Assembly: GCF_965118635.1 (NCBI RefSeq)
Contig: NZ_CBCPHV010000004.1
Span: 267,655 to 331,654, forward strand
Origin: Empedobacter brevis_A
Lineage (GTDB): Bacteria > Bacteroidota > Bacteroidia > Flavobacteriales > Weeksellaceae
DNA length: 64,000 bases
Reading direction: 5' to 3'
Part shown: in pieces, positions 34,475-42,850 of the stretch
Layout: the number at the start of each line of letters is the position of its first letter
Numbering within the stretch: the stretch's first letter is position 1
Position numbers and translations under genes: made by a program
Notes under the pieces: generated by a model
Seen by the model: only the letters and a program-made list of their open reading frames with translations
Told to the model about the DNA's origin: nothing
Database searches by the model: none

Positions 34475-37276
34475 ATGAACAAGAAACTTGACTCGCTCAA
34501 AAAGATATTTTTACTTTCTACATTATTCGGTGGTACATTTTTATTTGCTCAAACAAAAGTTACAGGAACAGTAGAAGATGTAAATGGACCAATTGATTTA
34601 GCAACAGTTAATGTAAAAGGTACGAATATAACAACGACTACAGATGAAAACGGATTGTATCAGTTAACTCTTGAGCCAGGAAAGTACGAAATAATTGTTT
34701 CAAAAATTGGAGAACCTTCACAAACACAAACTGTTAATGTGATTGATGAAAATGAAGTTTCTTTAGATTTCTTTTTACAACCAATTAATTCAGAAACGGA
34801 TTTAAGTGAGGTTGTTTTAATTGGTTCTCGTAGCGTTGGACGAACACAATTAGATTCTTCAACACCAATAGATGTTATCGATATCAAAGATGTAACAAAA
34901 GATGTAGGACAAGTTTCTTTGAATCAAATCTTAAATTATGTTGCGCCTTCATTTAGTTCGAATACACAAGTTATTTCAGATGGAACAGATCATATTGATC
35001 CTGCTTCTTTAAGAGGTTTAGGTCCTGATCAAGTTTTAGTTTTGATTAATGGAAAACGTCGTCATACAACATCATTGGTAAATATCAATGGATCGTTTGG
35101 TAAAGGATCTGTAGGAACAGATTTGAATGCCATTCCAACTTCGGCAATCAAAAGAATAGAAATTCTTCGCGATGGTGCAGCTGCACAATACGGATCTGAT
35201 GCAATTGCAGGTGTTATAAATATTGTTTTAGAAGATTCTACAGATAAATTGCGCGCATCTATTTCGTATGGAGGAAATCTTTCTAGAAATGCAAAAGATA
35301 ATTTTGATGGAGAAACATTTCAAGCAAATGTAAATTATGGTGTAAAAGTTGGTGAAAAAGGAGGATTTGTAAATGTTGCAGGTTCTTATGATAAACGCGA
35401 ACCATTCAATCGTCAAAAAGAATTTACAGGAACAATTTTCTCTGATTATAATCGCCCTGATTTATATCCAAATCCAACAGGAAAAGATATTACAGAAGAA
35501 GAATTAGCTCGTCGTGGAGAAACGCGTTCAGATTATGTATCTCGTATCGGACAATCGAAAAATGAAGGAGGAGCAATTTTTATTAATTCACTTTTTCCAG
35601 TTTCAGATAAAACAGAAATTTATGCTTTTGGAGGATTAAATTATCGTTTAGGAGAATCAGCAGCTTTTCGTCGTCAGCCAGCTCAATTGCATCAAACAGT
35701 TGCATCAATTTATCCGAATGGATATTTGCCATTAATCCAAACAAACAATTACGATCGTTCTTTATCAGCAGGAATTCGTAGTGAAATTAATGGATGGAAA
35801 GTTGATTTTTCGAATACTTATGGAAATAATACAATCGATTTTGGAGTTAAAAATACAGTAAATGCATCAATGAAAGATTCTTCTCCAACTTCTTTTGAAG
35901 CGGGCGGATATCGTTTTACTCAAAATACGACAAATTTAGATTTTACACGATTTTTTGATGATGCTTTAGCAGGAATTAATGTTGCTTTTGGAGCAGAATT
36001 CCGTTACGAAGATTATCAAATCGTAGGTGGTGAAGAAGCTTCTTATGCAAATTATGGTAAAGCTCGTCAGATTGGAGTAGATGGAAATGGAAAACCAATC
36101 TATGTACAAGATTTTAATGGAAACATAAATACTTTATTTGCTGCAAACGGAACAGCTTTAGGAGGAGGAGCACAAGCTTTTCCTGGTTTTTTACCAGCAA
36201 ATGAAGTGAATGCAAGTCGTCATTCAGTAGCAGCATATTTAGATACAGAATTCAATTTTACAAAAGACTTTTTAGTAGCTGCTGCTGTACGATATGAAGA
36301 TTATTCAGATTTTGGTTCAACATTAAATGGAAAGATTTCAACACGATATAAATTAGGAAACTATGTGCTAAGAGCAGCAGCAAGTACAGGTTTCAGAGCG
36401 CCATCTTTGCATCAATTATATTTTAGTGCAACATCAAGTGTTTTTCAAGAAGGAGTTATTTCAAATTCAGGAACATTTACAAATGATAGCCGAGCTGCAA
36501 AATTGTTAGGAATTCCACAATTAAACGAAGAAAAATCAAAAAGTGTTTCGGCTGGTGTTACAGCAAATTGGGGAAAATTTAAATTAAGCGTTGACGGATA
36601 TTTCATTAGAATTGACGATCGAATAATTTATACAGGAGCATTCACAGGAAGCAATTCGCCAACAGCTTCTGCTCAAGATAAAGAAATTTATGAATTATTA
36701 CAACAAGCAAATGCAACTTCTGCACGTTTCTTTGCCAATGCAATTGATACAGAAACAAAAGGTTTAGATGTTGTTTTAACTTATCAAGATCGATTAGGAA
36801 GAGGAAAATTACGTGGAGATTTATCTGCAACATTTAGTAAAACAAGTGCGGTTGGAGGTGTTCATGCTTCAGATTTGTTGAAAGGAAAAGAATCAACTTA
36901 TTTTGATCGTTCAAGCCGTATATATTTAGAATCTGCCGTTCCTCGTACAAAAATTAATTTATCTTTCAATTATTCACTTGATAAATGGAATGTTTATTTG
37001 AGAAATGTATATTTCGGACAAGTTGATGCGGCAACAAATACAATTGCCGATGCACAAACATTTAGCGCAAAAGTTGTAACTGATTTAAGTTTGGGTTATG
37101 CTTTCAATAAAAATATTTCATTAACAATTGGTGCAAATAATTTATTTGACATCTATCCAGATCAAACCAAAATTGGAGGAAATAGAGGAGCTGGATATTT
37201 TGTATATTCACGTACTGGACAACAATTTGGAACAGGAGGAAGATTTGCTTTCGCTCGTTTATCATTGAATTTATAA
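34475..37276 (+). CDS. TonB-dependent outer-membrane receptor
   Basis: A 933-residue receptor. It has a signal peptide (cleavage near F-A-Q, residues 24-26), an N-terminal carboxypeptidase-regulatory-like beta domain (about 27-105) typical of Bacteroidota receptors, a plug domain (S-L-N-Q-I-L-N-Y to I-E-I-L-R-D-G-A-A-A-Q-Y-G-S-D-A-I-A-G-V-I-N-I) and a C-terminal 22-strand barrel ending in F-A-R-L-S-L-N-L. No SusD gene follows, so it is not a classical SusCD pair. The substrate is unknown. The promoter carries a striking inverted repeat. Confidence 0.93.
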   Translation: MNKKLDSLKKIFLLSTLFGGTFLFAQTKVTGTVEDVNGPIDLATVNVKGTNITTTTDENGLYQLTLEPGKYEIIVSKIGEPSQTQTVNVIDENEVSLDFFLQPINSETDLSEVVLIGSRSVGRTQLDSSTPIDVIDIKDVTKDVGQVSLNQILNYVAPSFSSNTQVISDGTDHIDPASLRGLGPDQVLVLINGKRRHTTSLVNINGSFGKGSVGTDLNAIPTSAIKRIEILRDGAAAQYGSDAIAGVINIVLEDSTDKLRASISYGGNLSRNAKDNFDGETFQANVNYGVKVGEKGGFVNVAGSYDKREPFNRQKEFTGTIFSDYNRPDLYPNPTGKDITEEELARRGETRSDYVSRIGQSKNEGGAIFINSLFPVSDKTEIYAFGGLNYRLGESAAFRRQPAQLHQTVASIYPNGYLPLIQTNNYDRSLSAGIRSEINGWKVDFSNTYGNNTIDFGVKNTVNASMKDSSPTSFEAGGYRFTQNTTNLDFTRFFDDALAGINVAFGAEFRYEDYQIVGGEEASYANYGKARQIGVDGNGKPIYVQDFNGNINTLFAANGTALGGGAQAFPGFLPANEVNASRHSVAAYLDTEFNFTKDFLVAAAVRYEDYSDFGSTLNGKISTRYKLGNYVLRAAASTGFRAPSLHQLYFSATSSVFQEGVISNSGTFTNDSRAAKLLGIPQLNEEKSKSVSAGVTANWGKFKLSVDGYFIRIDDRIIYTGAFTGSNSPTASAQDKEIYELLQQANATSARFFANAIDTETKGLDVVLTYQDRLGRGKLRGDLSATFSKTSAVGGVHASDLLKGKESTYFDRSSRIYLESAVPRTKINLSFNYSLDKWNVYLRNVYFGQVDAATNTIADAQTFSAKVVTDLSLGYAFNKNISLTIGANNLFDIYPDQTKIGGNRGAGYFVYSRTGQQFGTGGRFAFARLSLNL

Positions 37277-37299
37277 TCGAAATAATATATAATTTTTTT

Positions 37300-37340
37300 A
37301 CCAAATCTTTATCGCTTTTGATAGAGGTTTGGTAATTTTG
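37300..37340 (+). terminator. Terminator after the TonB receptor, overlapping the ggt promoter
   Basis: A 14-bp stem with two G-U pairs (37300-37313 with 37320-37333), followed by AATTTTGTTTT. The tail includes TAATTTTG (37333-37340), the likely -7 box of ggt. Confidence 0.75.
37333..37340 (+). promoter_or_regulatory. -7 box of ggt promoter
   Basis: TAATTTTG matches TAnnTTTG, 16 nt before the ggt ATG; no TTG at the standard -33 distance. Confidence 0.4.
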
Positions 37341-37356
37341 TTTTAAATCATATTTT

Positions 37357-39024
37357 ATGAAAAAAATATCATTCGTAATATTATCATTCTTCGCAATTAT
37401 TAATTTAAGTGCTCAAGAATCATATAAAAATGGAGTTGTTGTAACAGCTCATCCCGAAGCTTCAAAAGTTGGAGTTGAAATTTTACAAAAAGGAGGGAAT
37501 GCAATTGATGCTTCAATCGCCGTTCAGTTTGCTTTGGCTGTTGTTTATCCAAATGCAGGAAATATTGGTGGCGGTGGATTTTTAGTTTATCGCGATGCAA
37601 AAGGAAAAATAGATGCATTGGATTATCGTGAAAAAGCACCTTTGAAAGCATCCGAAGATATGTATTGGGATAAAGACGGAAATGCAATAAAAGAGCTTAG
37701 TTTATACGGACAATTTTCGGCTGGAGTTCCAGGAACTGTAGATGGAATGGTGAAAGCACATGAAAAATACGGAAAATTGAATTGGAAAGAATTAGTGCAA
37801 CCTGCAATTAATTTAGCTCAAAAAGGATTCAAAATTACAAAAAGACAAGCAACTGAATTAACAAATAAACACAATGATTTTGTTAAATACAATTCGAAAA
37901 CAAATGCTTTAACTTCTAAAGCTACTTGGAATGAAGGTGATTTATTAGTTCAAAAAGATTTAGCAAAAACATTAAAATTAATTCAGAAAAAAGGTCGAGC
38001 AGGTTTTTATGAAGGAAAAACTGCTGATTTGATTGTGAATGAAATGAAACGTGGAAATGGAATTATTTCATATAAAGATTTGAAAGATTATCAATCTGTT
38101 TGGAGAACTCCAGTTTCAGGAAATTATAAAGGTTATAAAGTTATTTCGATGCCACCGCCTTCAAGTGGAGGAATTGCATTGATTTCATTGTTTCAATCAA
38201 TCGAAGATTATCCAATTAACAAATGGGGATTTCAGTCAGATTCTACAATTCAAGTAATGGTTGAAGCAGAACGTCGTGTTTATGCTGATCGTGCTGAACA
38301 TTTAGGTGATCCAGATTTTATAAAAGTTCCGCAAAAACAATTGTTGGATAAAAATTATAATGTTAATCGAATGAAAGATTTTTCGTTTGATAAAGCAACT
38401 TTGAGTTCTGCAATAAAACCAGGAGAAGTTATAGGAAAAGAATCAATGGAAACTACGCATTATGTAATTGTTGATAAAGATGGAAATGCTGCTTCTGTTA
38501 CAACAACGCTTAATAATTCGTACGGATCTTTGGTTGTTGTAGATGGAGCAGGATTTTTGTTGAATGATCAAATGGATGATTTTTCGGTAAAACCAGGAAC
38601 GCCAAATTTATATGGATTAGTTGGAGGAAAAGCAAATGCAATACAACCTTCGAAAAGAATGTTAAGTTCGATGACACCTTCTATTTTAGAGAAAGATGGA
38701 AAATTGTTTATGGTTGTTGGAACTCCAGGAGGTTCTACGATTATTACATCAGTTTTTCAGGCAATTTTGAATGTAGTTGATTTCGGAATGACAATGCAAG
38801 AAGCTGTTGCTGCACCAAGATTTCATCATCAATGGTTACCAGATCAAATCGATTACGAACCAACTGCTATTTCTGAAAACGTTCGAGAATCTTTAAAGAA
38901 AAAAGGTTATGTTTTGAAAGAACGCAAACCTTATGGTAAAGTAGAAGGAATATTGGTTAACAAAGACGGAACATATCAAGCAGGAGCAGATCCAAGAGGA
39001 GATGACAAAGCTGTGGGATATTAA
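37357..39024 (+). CDS. ggt: Gamma-glutamyltranspeptidase
   Basis: Periplasmic enzyme that cleaves gamma-glutamyl bonds, for example in glutathione, or transfers the glutamyl group. The 555-residue precursor has a signal peptide ending near L-S-A-Q (residue 20). Thr366, the first Thr of E-T-T-H-Y, is the autoprocessing nucleophile that would split it into large and small subunits. Supporting motifs are G-N-I-G-G-G-G-F, S-S-M-T-P-S and G-T-P-G-G-S-T-I-I-T. It stands alone between the TonB receptor and a converging GNAT gene. Confidence 0.95.
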   Translation: MKKISFVILSFFAIINLSAQESYKNGVVVTAHPEASKVGVEILQKGGNAIDASIAVQFALAVVYPNAGNIGGGGFLVYRDAKGKIDALDYREKAPLKASEDMYWDKDGNAIKELSLYGQFSAGVPGTVDGMVKAHEKYGKLNWKELVQPAINLAQKGFKITKRQATELTNKHNDFVKYNSKTNALTSKATWNEGDLLVQKDLAKTLKLIQKKGRAGFYEGKTADLIVNEMKRGNGIISYKDLKDYQSVWRTPVSGNYKGYKVISMPPPSSGGIALISLFQSIEDYPINKWGFQSDSTIQVMVEAERRVYADRAEHLGDPDFIKVPQKQLLDKNYNVNRMKDFSFDKATLSSAIKPGEVIGKESMETTHYVIVDKDGNAASVTTTLNNSYGSLVVVDGAGFLLNDQMDDFSVKPGTPNLYGLVGGKANAIQPSKRMLSSMTPSILEKDGKLFMVVGTPGGSTIITSVFQAILNVVDFGMTMQEAVAAPRFHHQWLPDQIDYEPTAISENVRESLKKKGYVLKERKPYGKVEGILVNKDGTYQAGADPRGDDKAVGY

Positions 39025-39030
39025 TAATAA

Positions 39031-39066
39031 AAAAGGCTATTCATATTTTGAATAGCCTTTTATTTT
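39031..39066. terminator. Bidirectional terminator between ggt and GNAT gene
   Basis: A 13-bp perfect stem (39031-39043 with 39049-39061), TATTT loop, with A and T tracts at the two ends. Confidence 0.9.
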
Positions 39067-39347
39067 TAAGATAAAACGTCTTTAATTTCTGTGTTTTTAT
39101 CAAACTGAGCTTTCGCAAATGGACACAAAGGAATAACTTTTATGTTTTCTTTTCGAACCCAATCAACCAAGCTTAATAATGCTTTTTTGCCAACACCTTG
39201 TCCGCCATATGCTTCATCAACTTCTGTATGATCAATAATTATTTTATCATTACTAGCCCAAACATATGTCATTTCTCCAGCTTTTTTATCGCCATCTAAA
39301 ACGATAAAAGCACCATTTTTTTTATCATCTATTTGTTTAATTTCCAT
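39066..39347 (-). CDS. Small GNAT-like N-acetyltransferase (YjdJ/NATD1 type)
   Basis: A 93-residue protein of the minimal GNAT group. The acetyl-CoA loop Y-G-G-Q-G-V-G-K-K-A-L-L is clear, preceded by D-H-T-E-V-D and followed by V-I-P-L-C-P-F-A-K, as in YjdJ/NATD1-like proteins. The substrate is unknown. It lies 25 nt downstream of the pirin gene on the same strand, so the two are probably cotranscribed. Confidence 0.9.
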   Translation of the reverse strand: MEIKQIDDKKNGAFIVLDGDKKAGEMTYVWASNDKIIIDHTEVDEAYGGQGVGKKALLSLVDWVRKENIKVIPLCPFAKAQFDKNTEIKDVLS

Positions 39348-39372
39348 CAGTTTTTATTTTTTATGAAAATGA

Positions 39373-40245
39373 TTAATCTTCTAAAGTACCAAATTTTCCG
39401 TTATTAAAATCTTCAAAAGCTTGACGGATTTCTTCTTGTGTATTCATTACAAAAGGTCCGTAAGATGCGATTGGTTCATTAAGAGGTTCTCCGCTCAAAA
39501 TTAATACCACGCTTTTTTCAGTTGCTTCTATTGTAAAATCTTCTCCTTCGTTTTCGAACAATAATAAATGATCTGTCGGAACTATTTCTTGCTCATTCAC
39601 TTTTATTTCGCCTTCGATAACTAATAAAAATGTGTTATAATTCGCAGGAAAACTAAAATTAGCTTTTCCGCCTTCATTCAATTTAGCATTCAACATATGA
39701 ATTGGTGAAAACGTAGAAGCTGCACCTTTTGTTTGATTATATTCACCAGCAATAACTTCTACAAAACCATTTTCTACTTCAACAATCGGAATAGAATTAT
39801 GCTCAATAGCTTGATATTTTGGCGAACTCATTTTATCTTTCGAAGGTAGATTTACCCACAATTGAACCATTTGAAATATTCCGCCTTTTTTATAAAATTC
39901 TTCAGCATGATATTCTTTGTGTAAAACTCCCGAAGCAGCCGTCATCCATTGTACATCACCTTGATGAATTGTTCCTCCTCCTCCAGAACTATCTTGATGA
40001 GAAACGCTTCCTTCGTAAGAAATTGTTACAGTTTCGAAACCACGATGAGGATGAACACCAACACCTTTTGGTTTATCAGTTGGAGGAAAATTAAATTTAG
40101 AACTATAATCCAACATTATAAATGGATCCATTCTTTTCATATCTAAATGATAACCACTTGGAATAAAATTGTGAACTCGAAATCCATCTCCTACAAAATG
40201 AGGTTCTCTTGGTGCAATTATAACTTCTATATTTTTTGTATTCAT
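39373..40245 (-). CDS. Pirin family protein
   Basis: A 290-residue bicupin. The N-terminal cupin shows H-P-H-R-G-F-E-T-V-T and, about 30 residues later, a further metal-ligand histidine in S-H-Q-D-S; the W-M-T-A-A-S-G-V-L-H-K-E segment follows. These match pirins, iron-binding proteins some of which have quercetinase activity. The physiological role here is unknown. The -7 box TAAATTTG lies 22 nt upstream of the start. Confidence 0.93.
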   Translation of the reverse strand: MNTKNIEVIIAPREPHFVGDGFRVHNFIPSGYHLDMKRMDPFIMLDYSSKFNFPPTDKPKGVGVHPHRGFETVTISYEGSVSHQDSSGGGGTIHQGDVQWMTAASGVLHKEYHAEEFYKKGGIFQMVQLWVNLPSKDKMSSPKYQAIEHNSIPIVEVENGFVEVIAGEYNQTKGAASTFSPIHMLNAKLNEGGKANFSFPANYNTFLLVIEGEIKVNEQEIVPTDHLLLFENEGEDFTIEATEKSVVLILSGEPLNEPIASYGPFVMNTQEEIRQAFEDFNNGKFGTLED

Positions 40246-40267
40246 AATAATTTTTTCTTTTGTTATA

Positions 40268-40275
40268 CAAATTTA
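40268..40275 (-). promoter_or_regulatory. -7 box of pirin promoter
   Basis: On the minus strand TAAATTTG, matching TAnnTTTG, 22 nt before the pirin start codon. Confidence 0.45.
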
Positions 40276-40349
40276 CGAAGCTAAATACTTGATTATATTG
40301 ATGTAAGTTAAGAAGTGATTGAGAGTTAATGAGAAGAAGTTTACTAAAT

Positions 40350-40389
40350 AAAGACTAAAAGCATCTCAATTGAGATGCTTTTAGTCTTT
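40350..40389. terminator. 40-nt perfect palindrome, terminator of hutU
   Basis: Two 20-nt complementary arms meet at CAATTG (40367-40372), so the RNA would form a long stem with a minimal loop. On the minus strand it follows the hutU stop by about 20 nt and ends in a T-rich tract. Confidence 0.85.
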
Positions 40390-40408
40390 TAATATTTAAA
40401 GTTGATAT

Positions 40409-42388
40409 TTACAATAAATCTTCATCAACTAGATTAGGCAATGTAACCTTTAACAAAGGTTCGTTTTCCATTGCGCGTTTTATTGCAAAAATAGCTTCTT
40501 CGTTTCTTGCCCAAGAGCGACGAGCGATTCCGTTATTTACATCCCAATGCAACATTGATTTTAATCGTTGTTCAGCATCAAAAGAACCATCTAATAACAT
40601 TCCGAATCCACCGTTAATAACTTCTCCCCAACCAACGCCACCGCCGTTGTGAATAGAAACCCAAGTTGCTCCACGGAAACTATCTCCAATAACATTATGA
40701 ATTGCCATATCAGCTGTAAATTTTGAACCATCATAAATGTTAGATGTTTCTCTGAAAGGAGAATCTGTTCCTGAAACATCATGATGATCGCGTCCTAAAA
40801 CAACTGGTCCGATTTCTCCTTTCGCAATTGCTTCATTAAAAGCTTTCGCAATTTTCATTCTTCCTTCTGCATCAGCATATAAAATACGAGCTTGCGAACC
40901 AACAACTAATTTGTTTTCTTGTGCACCTTTTATCCACGTAATATTATCTTGCATTTGTTGCTGAATTTCTTTTGGGGAATGTTGCATGATTTCCTCTAAA
41001 ACTTGACAAGCAATTTCATCTGTTCTTTGTAAATCTTCTGGTTTTCCAGATGTACAAACCCAACGGAAAGGTCCGAATCCGAAATCGAAACACATTGGTC
41101 CCATAATATCTTGAACATATGAAGGATATTTGAAATCAATATTATTATCAGCCATTACATCAGCGCCAGCACGAGAAGCTTCTAATAAAAAAGCATTTCC
41201 ATAATCGAAGAAATAAGTTCCTTTTTTGGTATGCTTGTTCACAGATTCTGCATGACGACGTAATGATTCTTGTACTTTTTCTTTGAATAATTCTGGATTA
41301 TTTGCCATCATTTCATTGGCTTCTTCAAATGATAAACCAACAGGATAATAACCACCAGCCCAAGGATTATGCAATGATGTTTGATCTGAACCTAAATCGA
41401 TGTATAGATTTTCTTGGTCAAATTTTTCCCAAACATCTACTACATTTCCATCATAAGCGATTGAAACAACTTCTTTATTTTCTTTGGCTTTACGAACACG
41501 ATCAACCAATTCATCTAAATCTGTAATGACTTCATCTACCCAGCCTTGTTCGTGTCTTTTGTAAGTTGCAGCAGGATTTACTTCAGCTGTAACAGAAACA
41601 ACTCCTGCTATATTTCCAGCTTTTGGCTGTGCTCCAGACATTCCACCAAGTCCGGCAGTTACAAATAGTTTTCCAGCAGTACCTTCGTTATCAATTTTAC
41701 GACAACCATTCAAAACTGTAATTGTTGTTCCATGAACAATTCCTTGAGGACCAATGTACATATAACTTCCTGCAGTCATTTGTCCATATTGAGAAACGCC
41801 TAAAGCGTTCATCTTTTCCCAATCATCTGGTTTCGAATAATTAGGAATCACCATTCCATTTGTAACAACAACGCGCGGAGCATTTTTGTGCGAAGGAAAT
41901 AATCCCATTGGATGCCCAGAATACATTACCAAGGTTTGTTCGTCTGTCATTTCAGACAGATATTTCATCGTTAATAGATATTGTGCCCAGTTTTGAAAAA
42001 CAGCACCATTTCCACCATATGTAATTAATTCTTCTGGATGCTGAGCAACAGCATGATCTAGATTATTCTGAATCATTAATTGAATAGCTTTTGCTTGTTC
42101 AGAATTTCCTGGATAATCTGTAATTGGACGTGCGAAAATTTTGTAATCAGGCATCAATCGATACATGTAAATTCTTCCGTAATCTTCTAATTCTTGTTTA
42201 AATTCAGGAATTAATTCTGCATGATCTTTTGGATCGAAATAACGTAAAGCATTTTTTAATGCTAATTTTTTTTCGTCTTCTGATAATATTTCTTTACGCT
42301 TTGGCGCGTGACTTATATTAGGATCTCTGTCTTTTTTTTGAGGTAAAACAGAAGGGATTCCTTGTTTTATTTGTTCTTGAAAAGTCAT
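40409..42388 (-). CDS. hutU: Urocanate hydratase
   Basis: Second step of histidine degradation, converting urocanate to imidazolonepropionate with tightly bound NAD+. The 659 residues match the longer urocanase form (about 660-680 aa) rather than the roughly 555-aa Pseudomonas type. Typical segments are Y-G-G-N-G-A-V-F-Q-N-W, M-Y-S-G-H-P-M-G-L-F-P-S, T-A-G-L-G-G-M-S-G-A-Q-P-K and G-R-D-H-H-D-V-S-G-T-D-S-P-F-R-E-T. It is downstream of hutH on the same strand, with a DUF2809 gene between them. Confidence 0.96.
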   Translation of the reverse strand: MTFQEQIKQGIPSVLPQKKDRDPNISHAPKRKEILSEDEKKLALKNALRYFDPKDHAELIPEFKQELEDYGRIYMYRLMPDYKIFARPITDYPGNSEQAKAIQLMIQNNLDHAVAQHPEELITYGGNGAVFQNWAQYLLTMKYLSEMTDEQTLVMYSGHPMGLFPSHKNAPRVVVTNGMVIPNYSKPDDWEKMNALGVSQYGQMTAGSYMYIGPQGIVHGTTITVLNGCRKIDNEGTAGKLFVTAGLGGMSGAQPKAGNIAGVVSVTAEVNPAATYKRHEQGWVDEVITDLDELVDRVRKAKENKEVVSIAYDGNVVDVWEKFDQENLYIDLGSDQTSLHNPWAGGYYPVGLSFEEANEMMANNPELFKEKVQESLRRHAESVNKHTKKGTYFFDYGNAFLLEASRAGADVMADNNIDFKYPSYVQDIMGPMCFDFGFGPFRWVCTSGKPEDLQRTDEIACQVLEEIMQHSPKEIQQQMQDNITWIKGAQENKLVVGSQARILYADAEGRMKIAKAFNEAIAKGEIGPVVLGRDHHDVSGTDSPFRETSNIYDGSKFTADMAIHNVIGDSFRGATWVSIHNGGGVGWGEVINGGFGMLLDGSFDAEQRLKSMLHWDVNNGIARRSWARNEEAIFAIKRAMENEPLLKVTLPNLVDEDLL

Positions 42389-42432
42389 TTTTTGTGTTTT
42401 TTATAAAAATATAAATTCTGAATGATTTAAAA

Positions 42433-42810
42433 TTAAACTTTTGTCTTTTTTAAATCTTTATCGATCAAAAATAATAGGATAAAACCTATGAAATAACATA
42501 ATAAATCGATCCATGAAAATGATGTTCCGATGATTATTCGAGCAGCTTTATTATGTCCTAAACCAATCAGCTCTACAAAATTGAAATATTGAAGAATTTC
42601 TACAATAAAAGAAAATATTAATGTGAAAATAGCAATGTAAATGGCTTTTGTGTTGATAAATGCTTTGATGAAATAATACATAAAAATAACAACTAAAATA
42701 TCTCCCACGAAAGGGCGAATGATTTTGTCTTTGATGTATAAAGCAATGATAACTTCTATCAAGAAAATTATAATTGCAATGATGAATGATTTTTTATCGA
42801 ATTTGAACAT
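42433..42810 (-). CDS. DUF2809 family membrane protein
   Basis: A 125-residue protein with about four membrane helices. The conserved R-P-F-V-G-D-I-L-V-V, V-E-I-L-Q-Y-F and G-T-S-F-S-W-I-D-L-L-C-Y-F-I-G patterns match DUF2809, a family of unknown function with a VanZ-like flavour. It sits between hutH (40 nt) and hutU (44 nt) on the same strand, so it is probably cotranscribed with histidine degradation. Whether it takes part in it is unknown. Confidence 0.85.
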   Translation of the reverse strand: MFKFDKKSFIIAIIIFLIEVIIALYIKDKIIRPFVGDILVVIFMYYFIKAFINTKAIYIAIFTLIFSFIVEILQYFNFVELIGLGHNKAARIIIGTSFSWIDLLCYFIGFILLFLIDKDLKKTKV

Positions 42811-42850
42811 TTATATTTTATAGGTTTTAGAGATTTGAATACAAAAGAAA

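Noticed and set aside
40280..40300. Fnr-like site upstream of the pirin gene
   Set aside because: Two TTGAT half-sites occur there in direct, not inverted, orientation, so there is no dyad symmetry.
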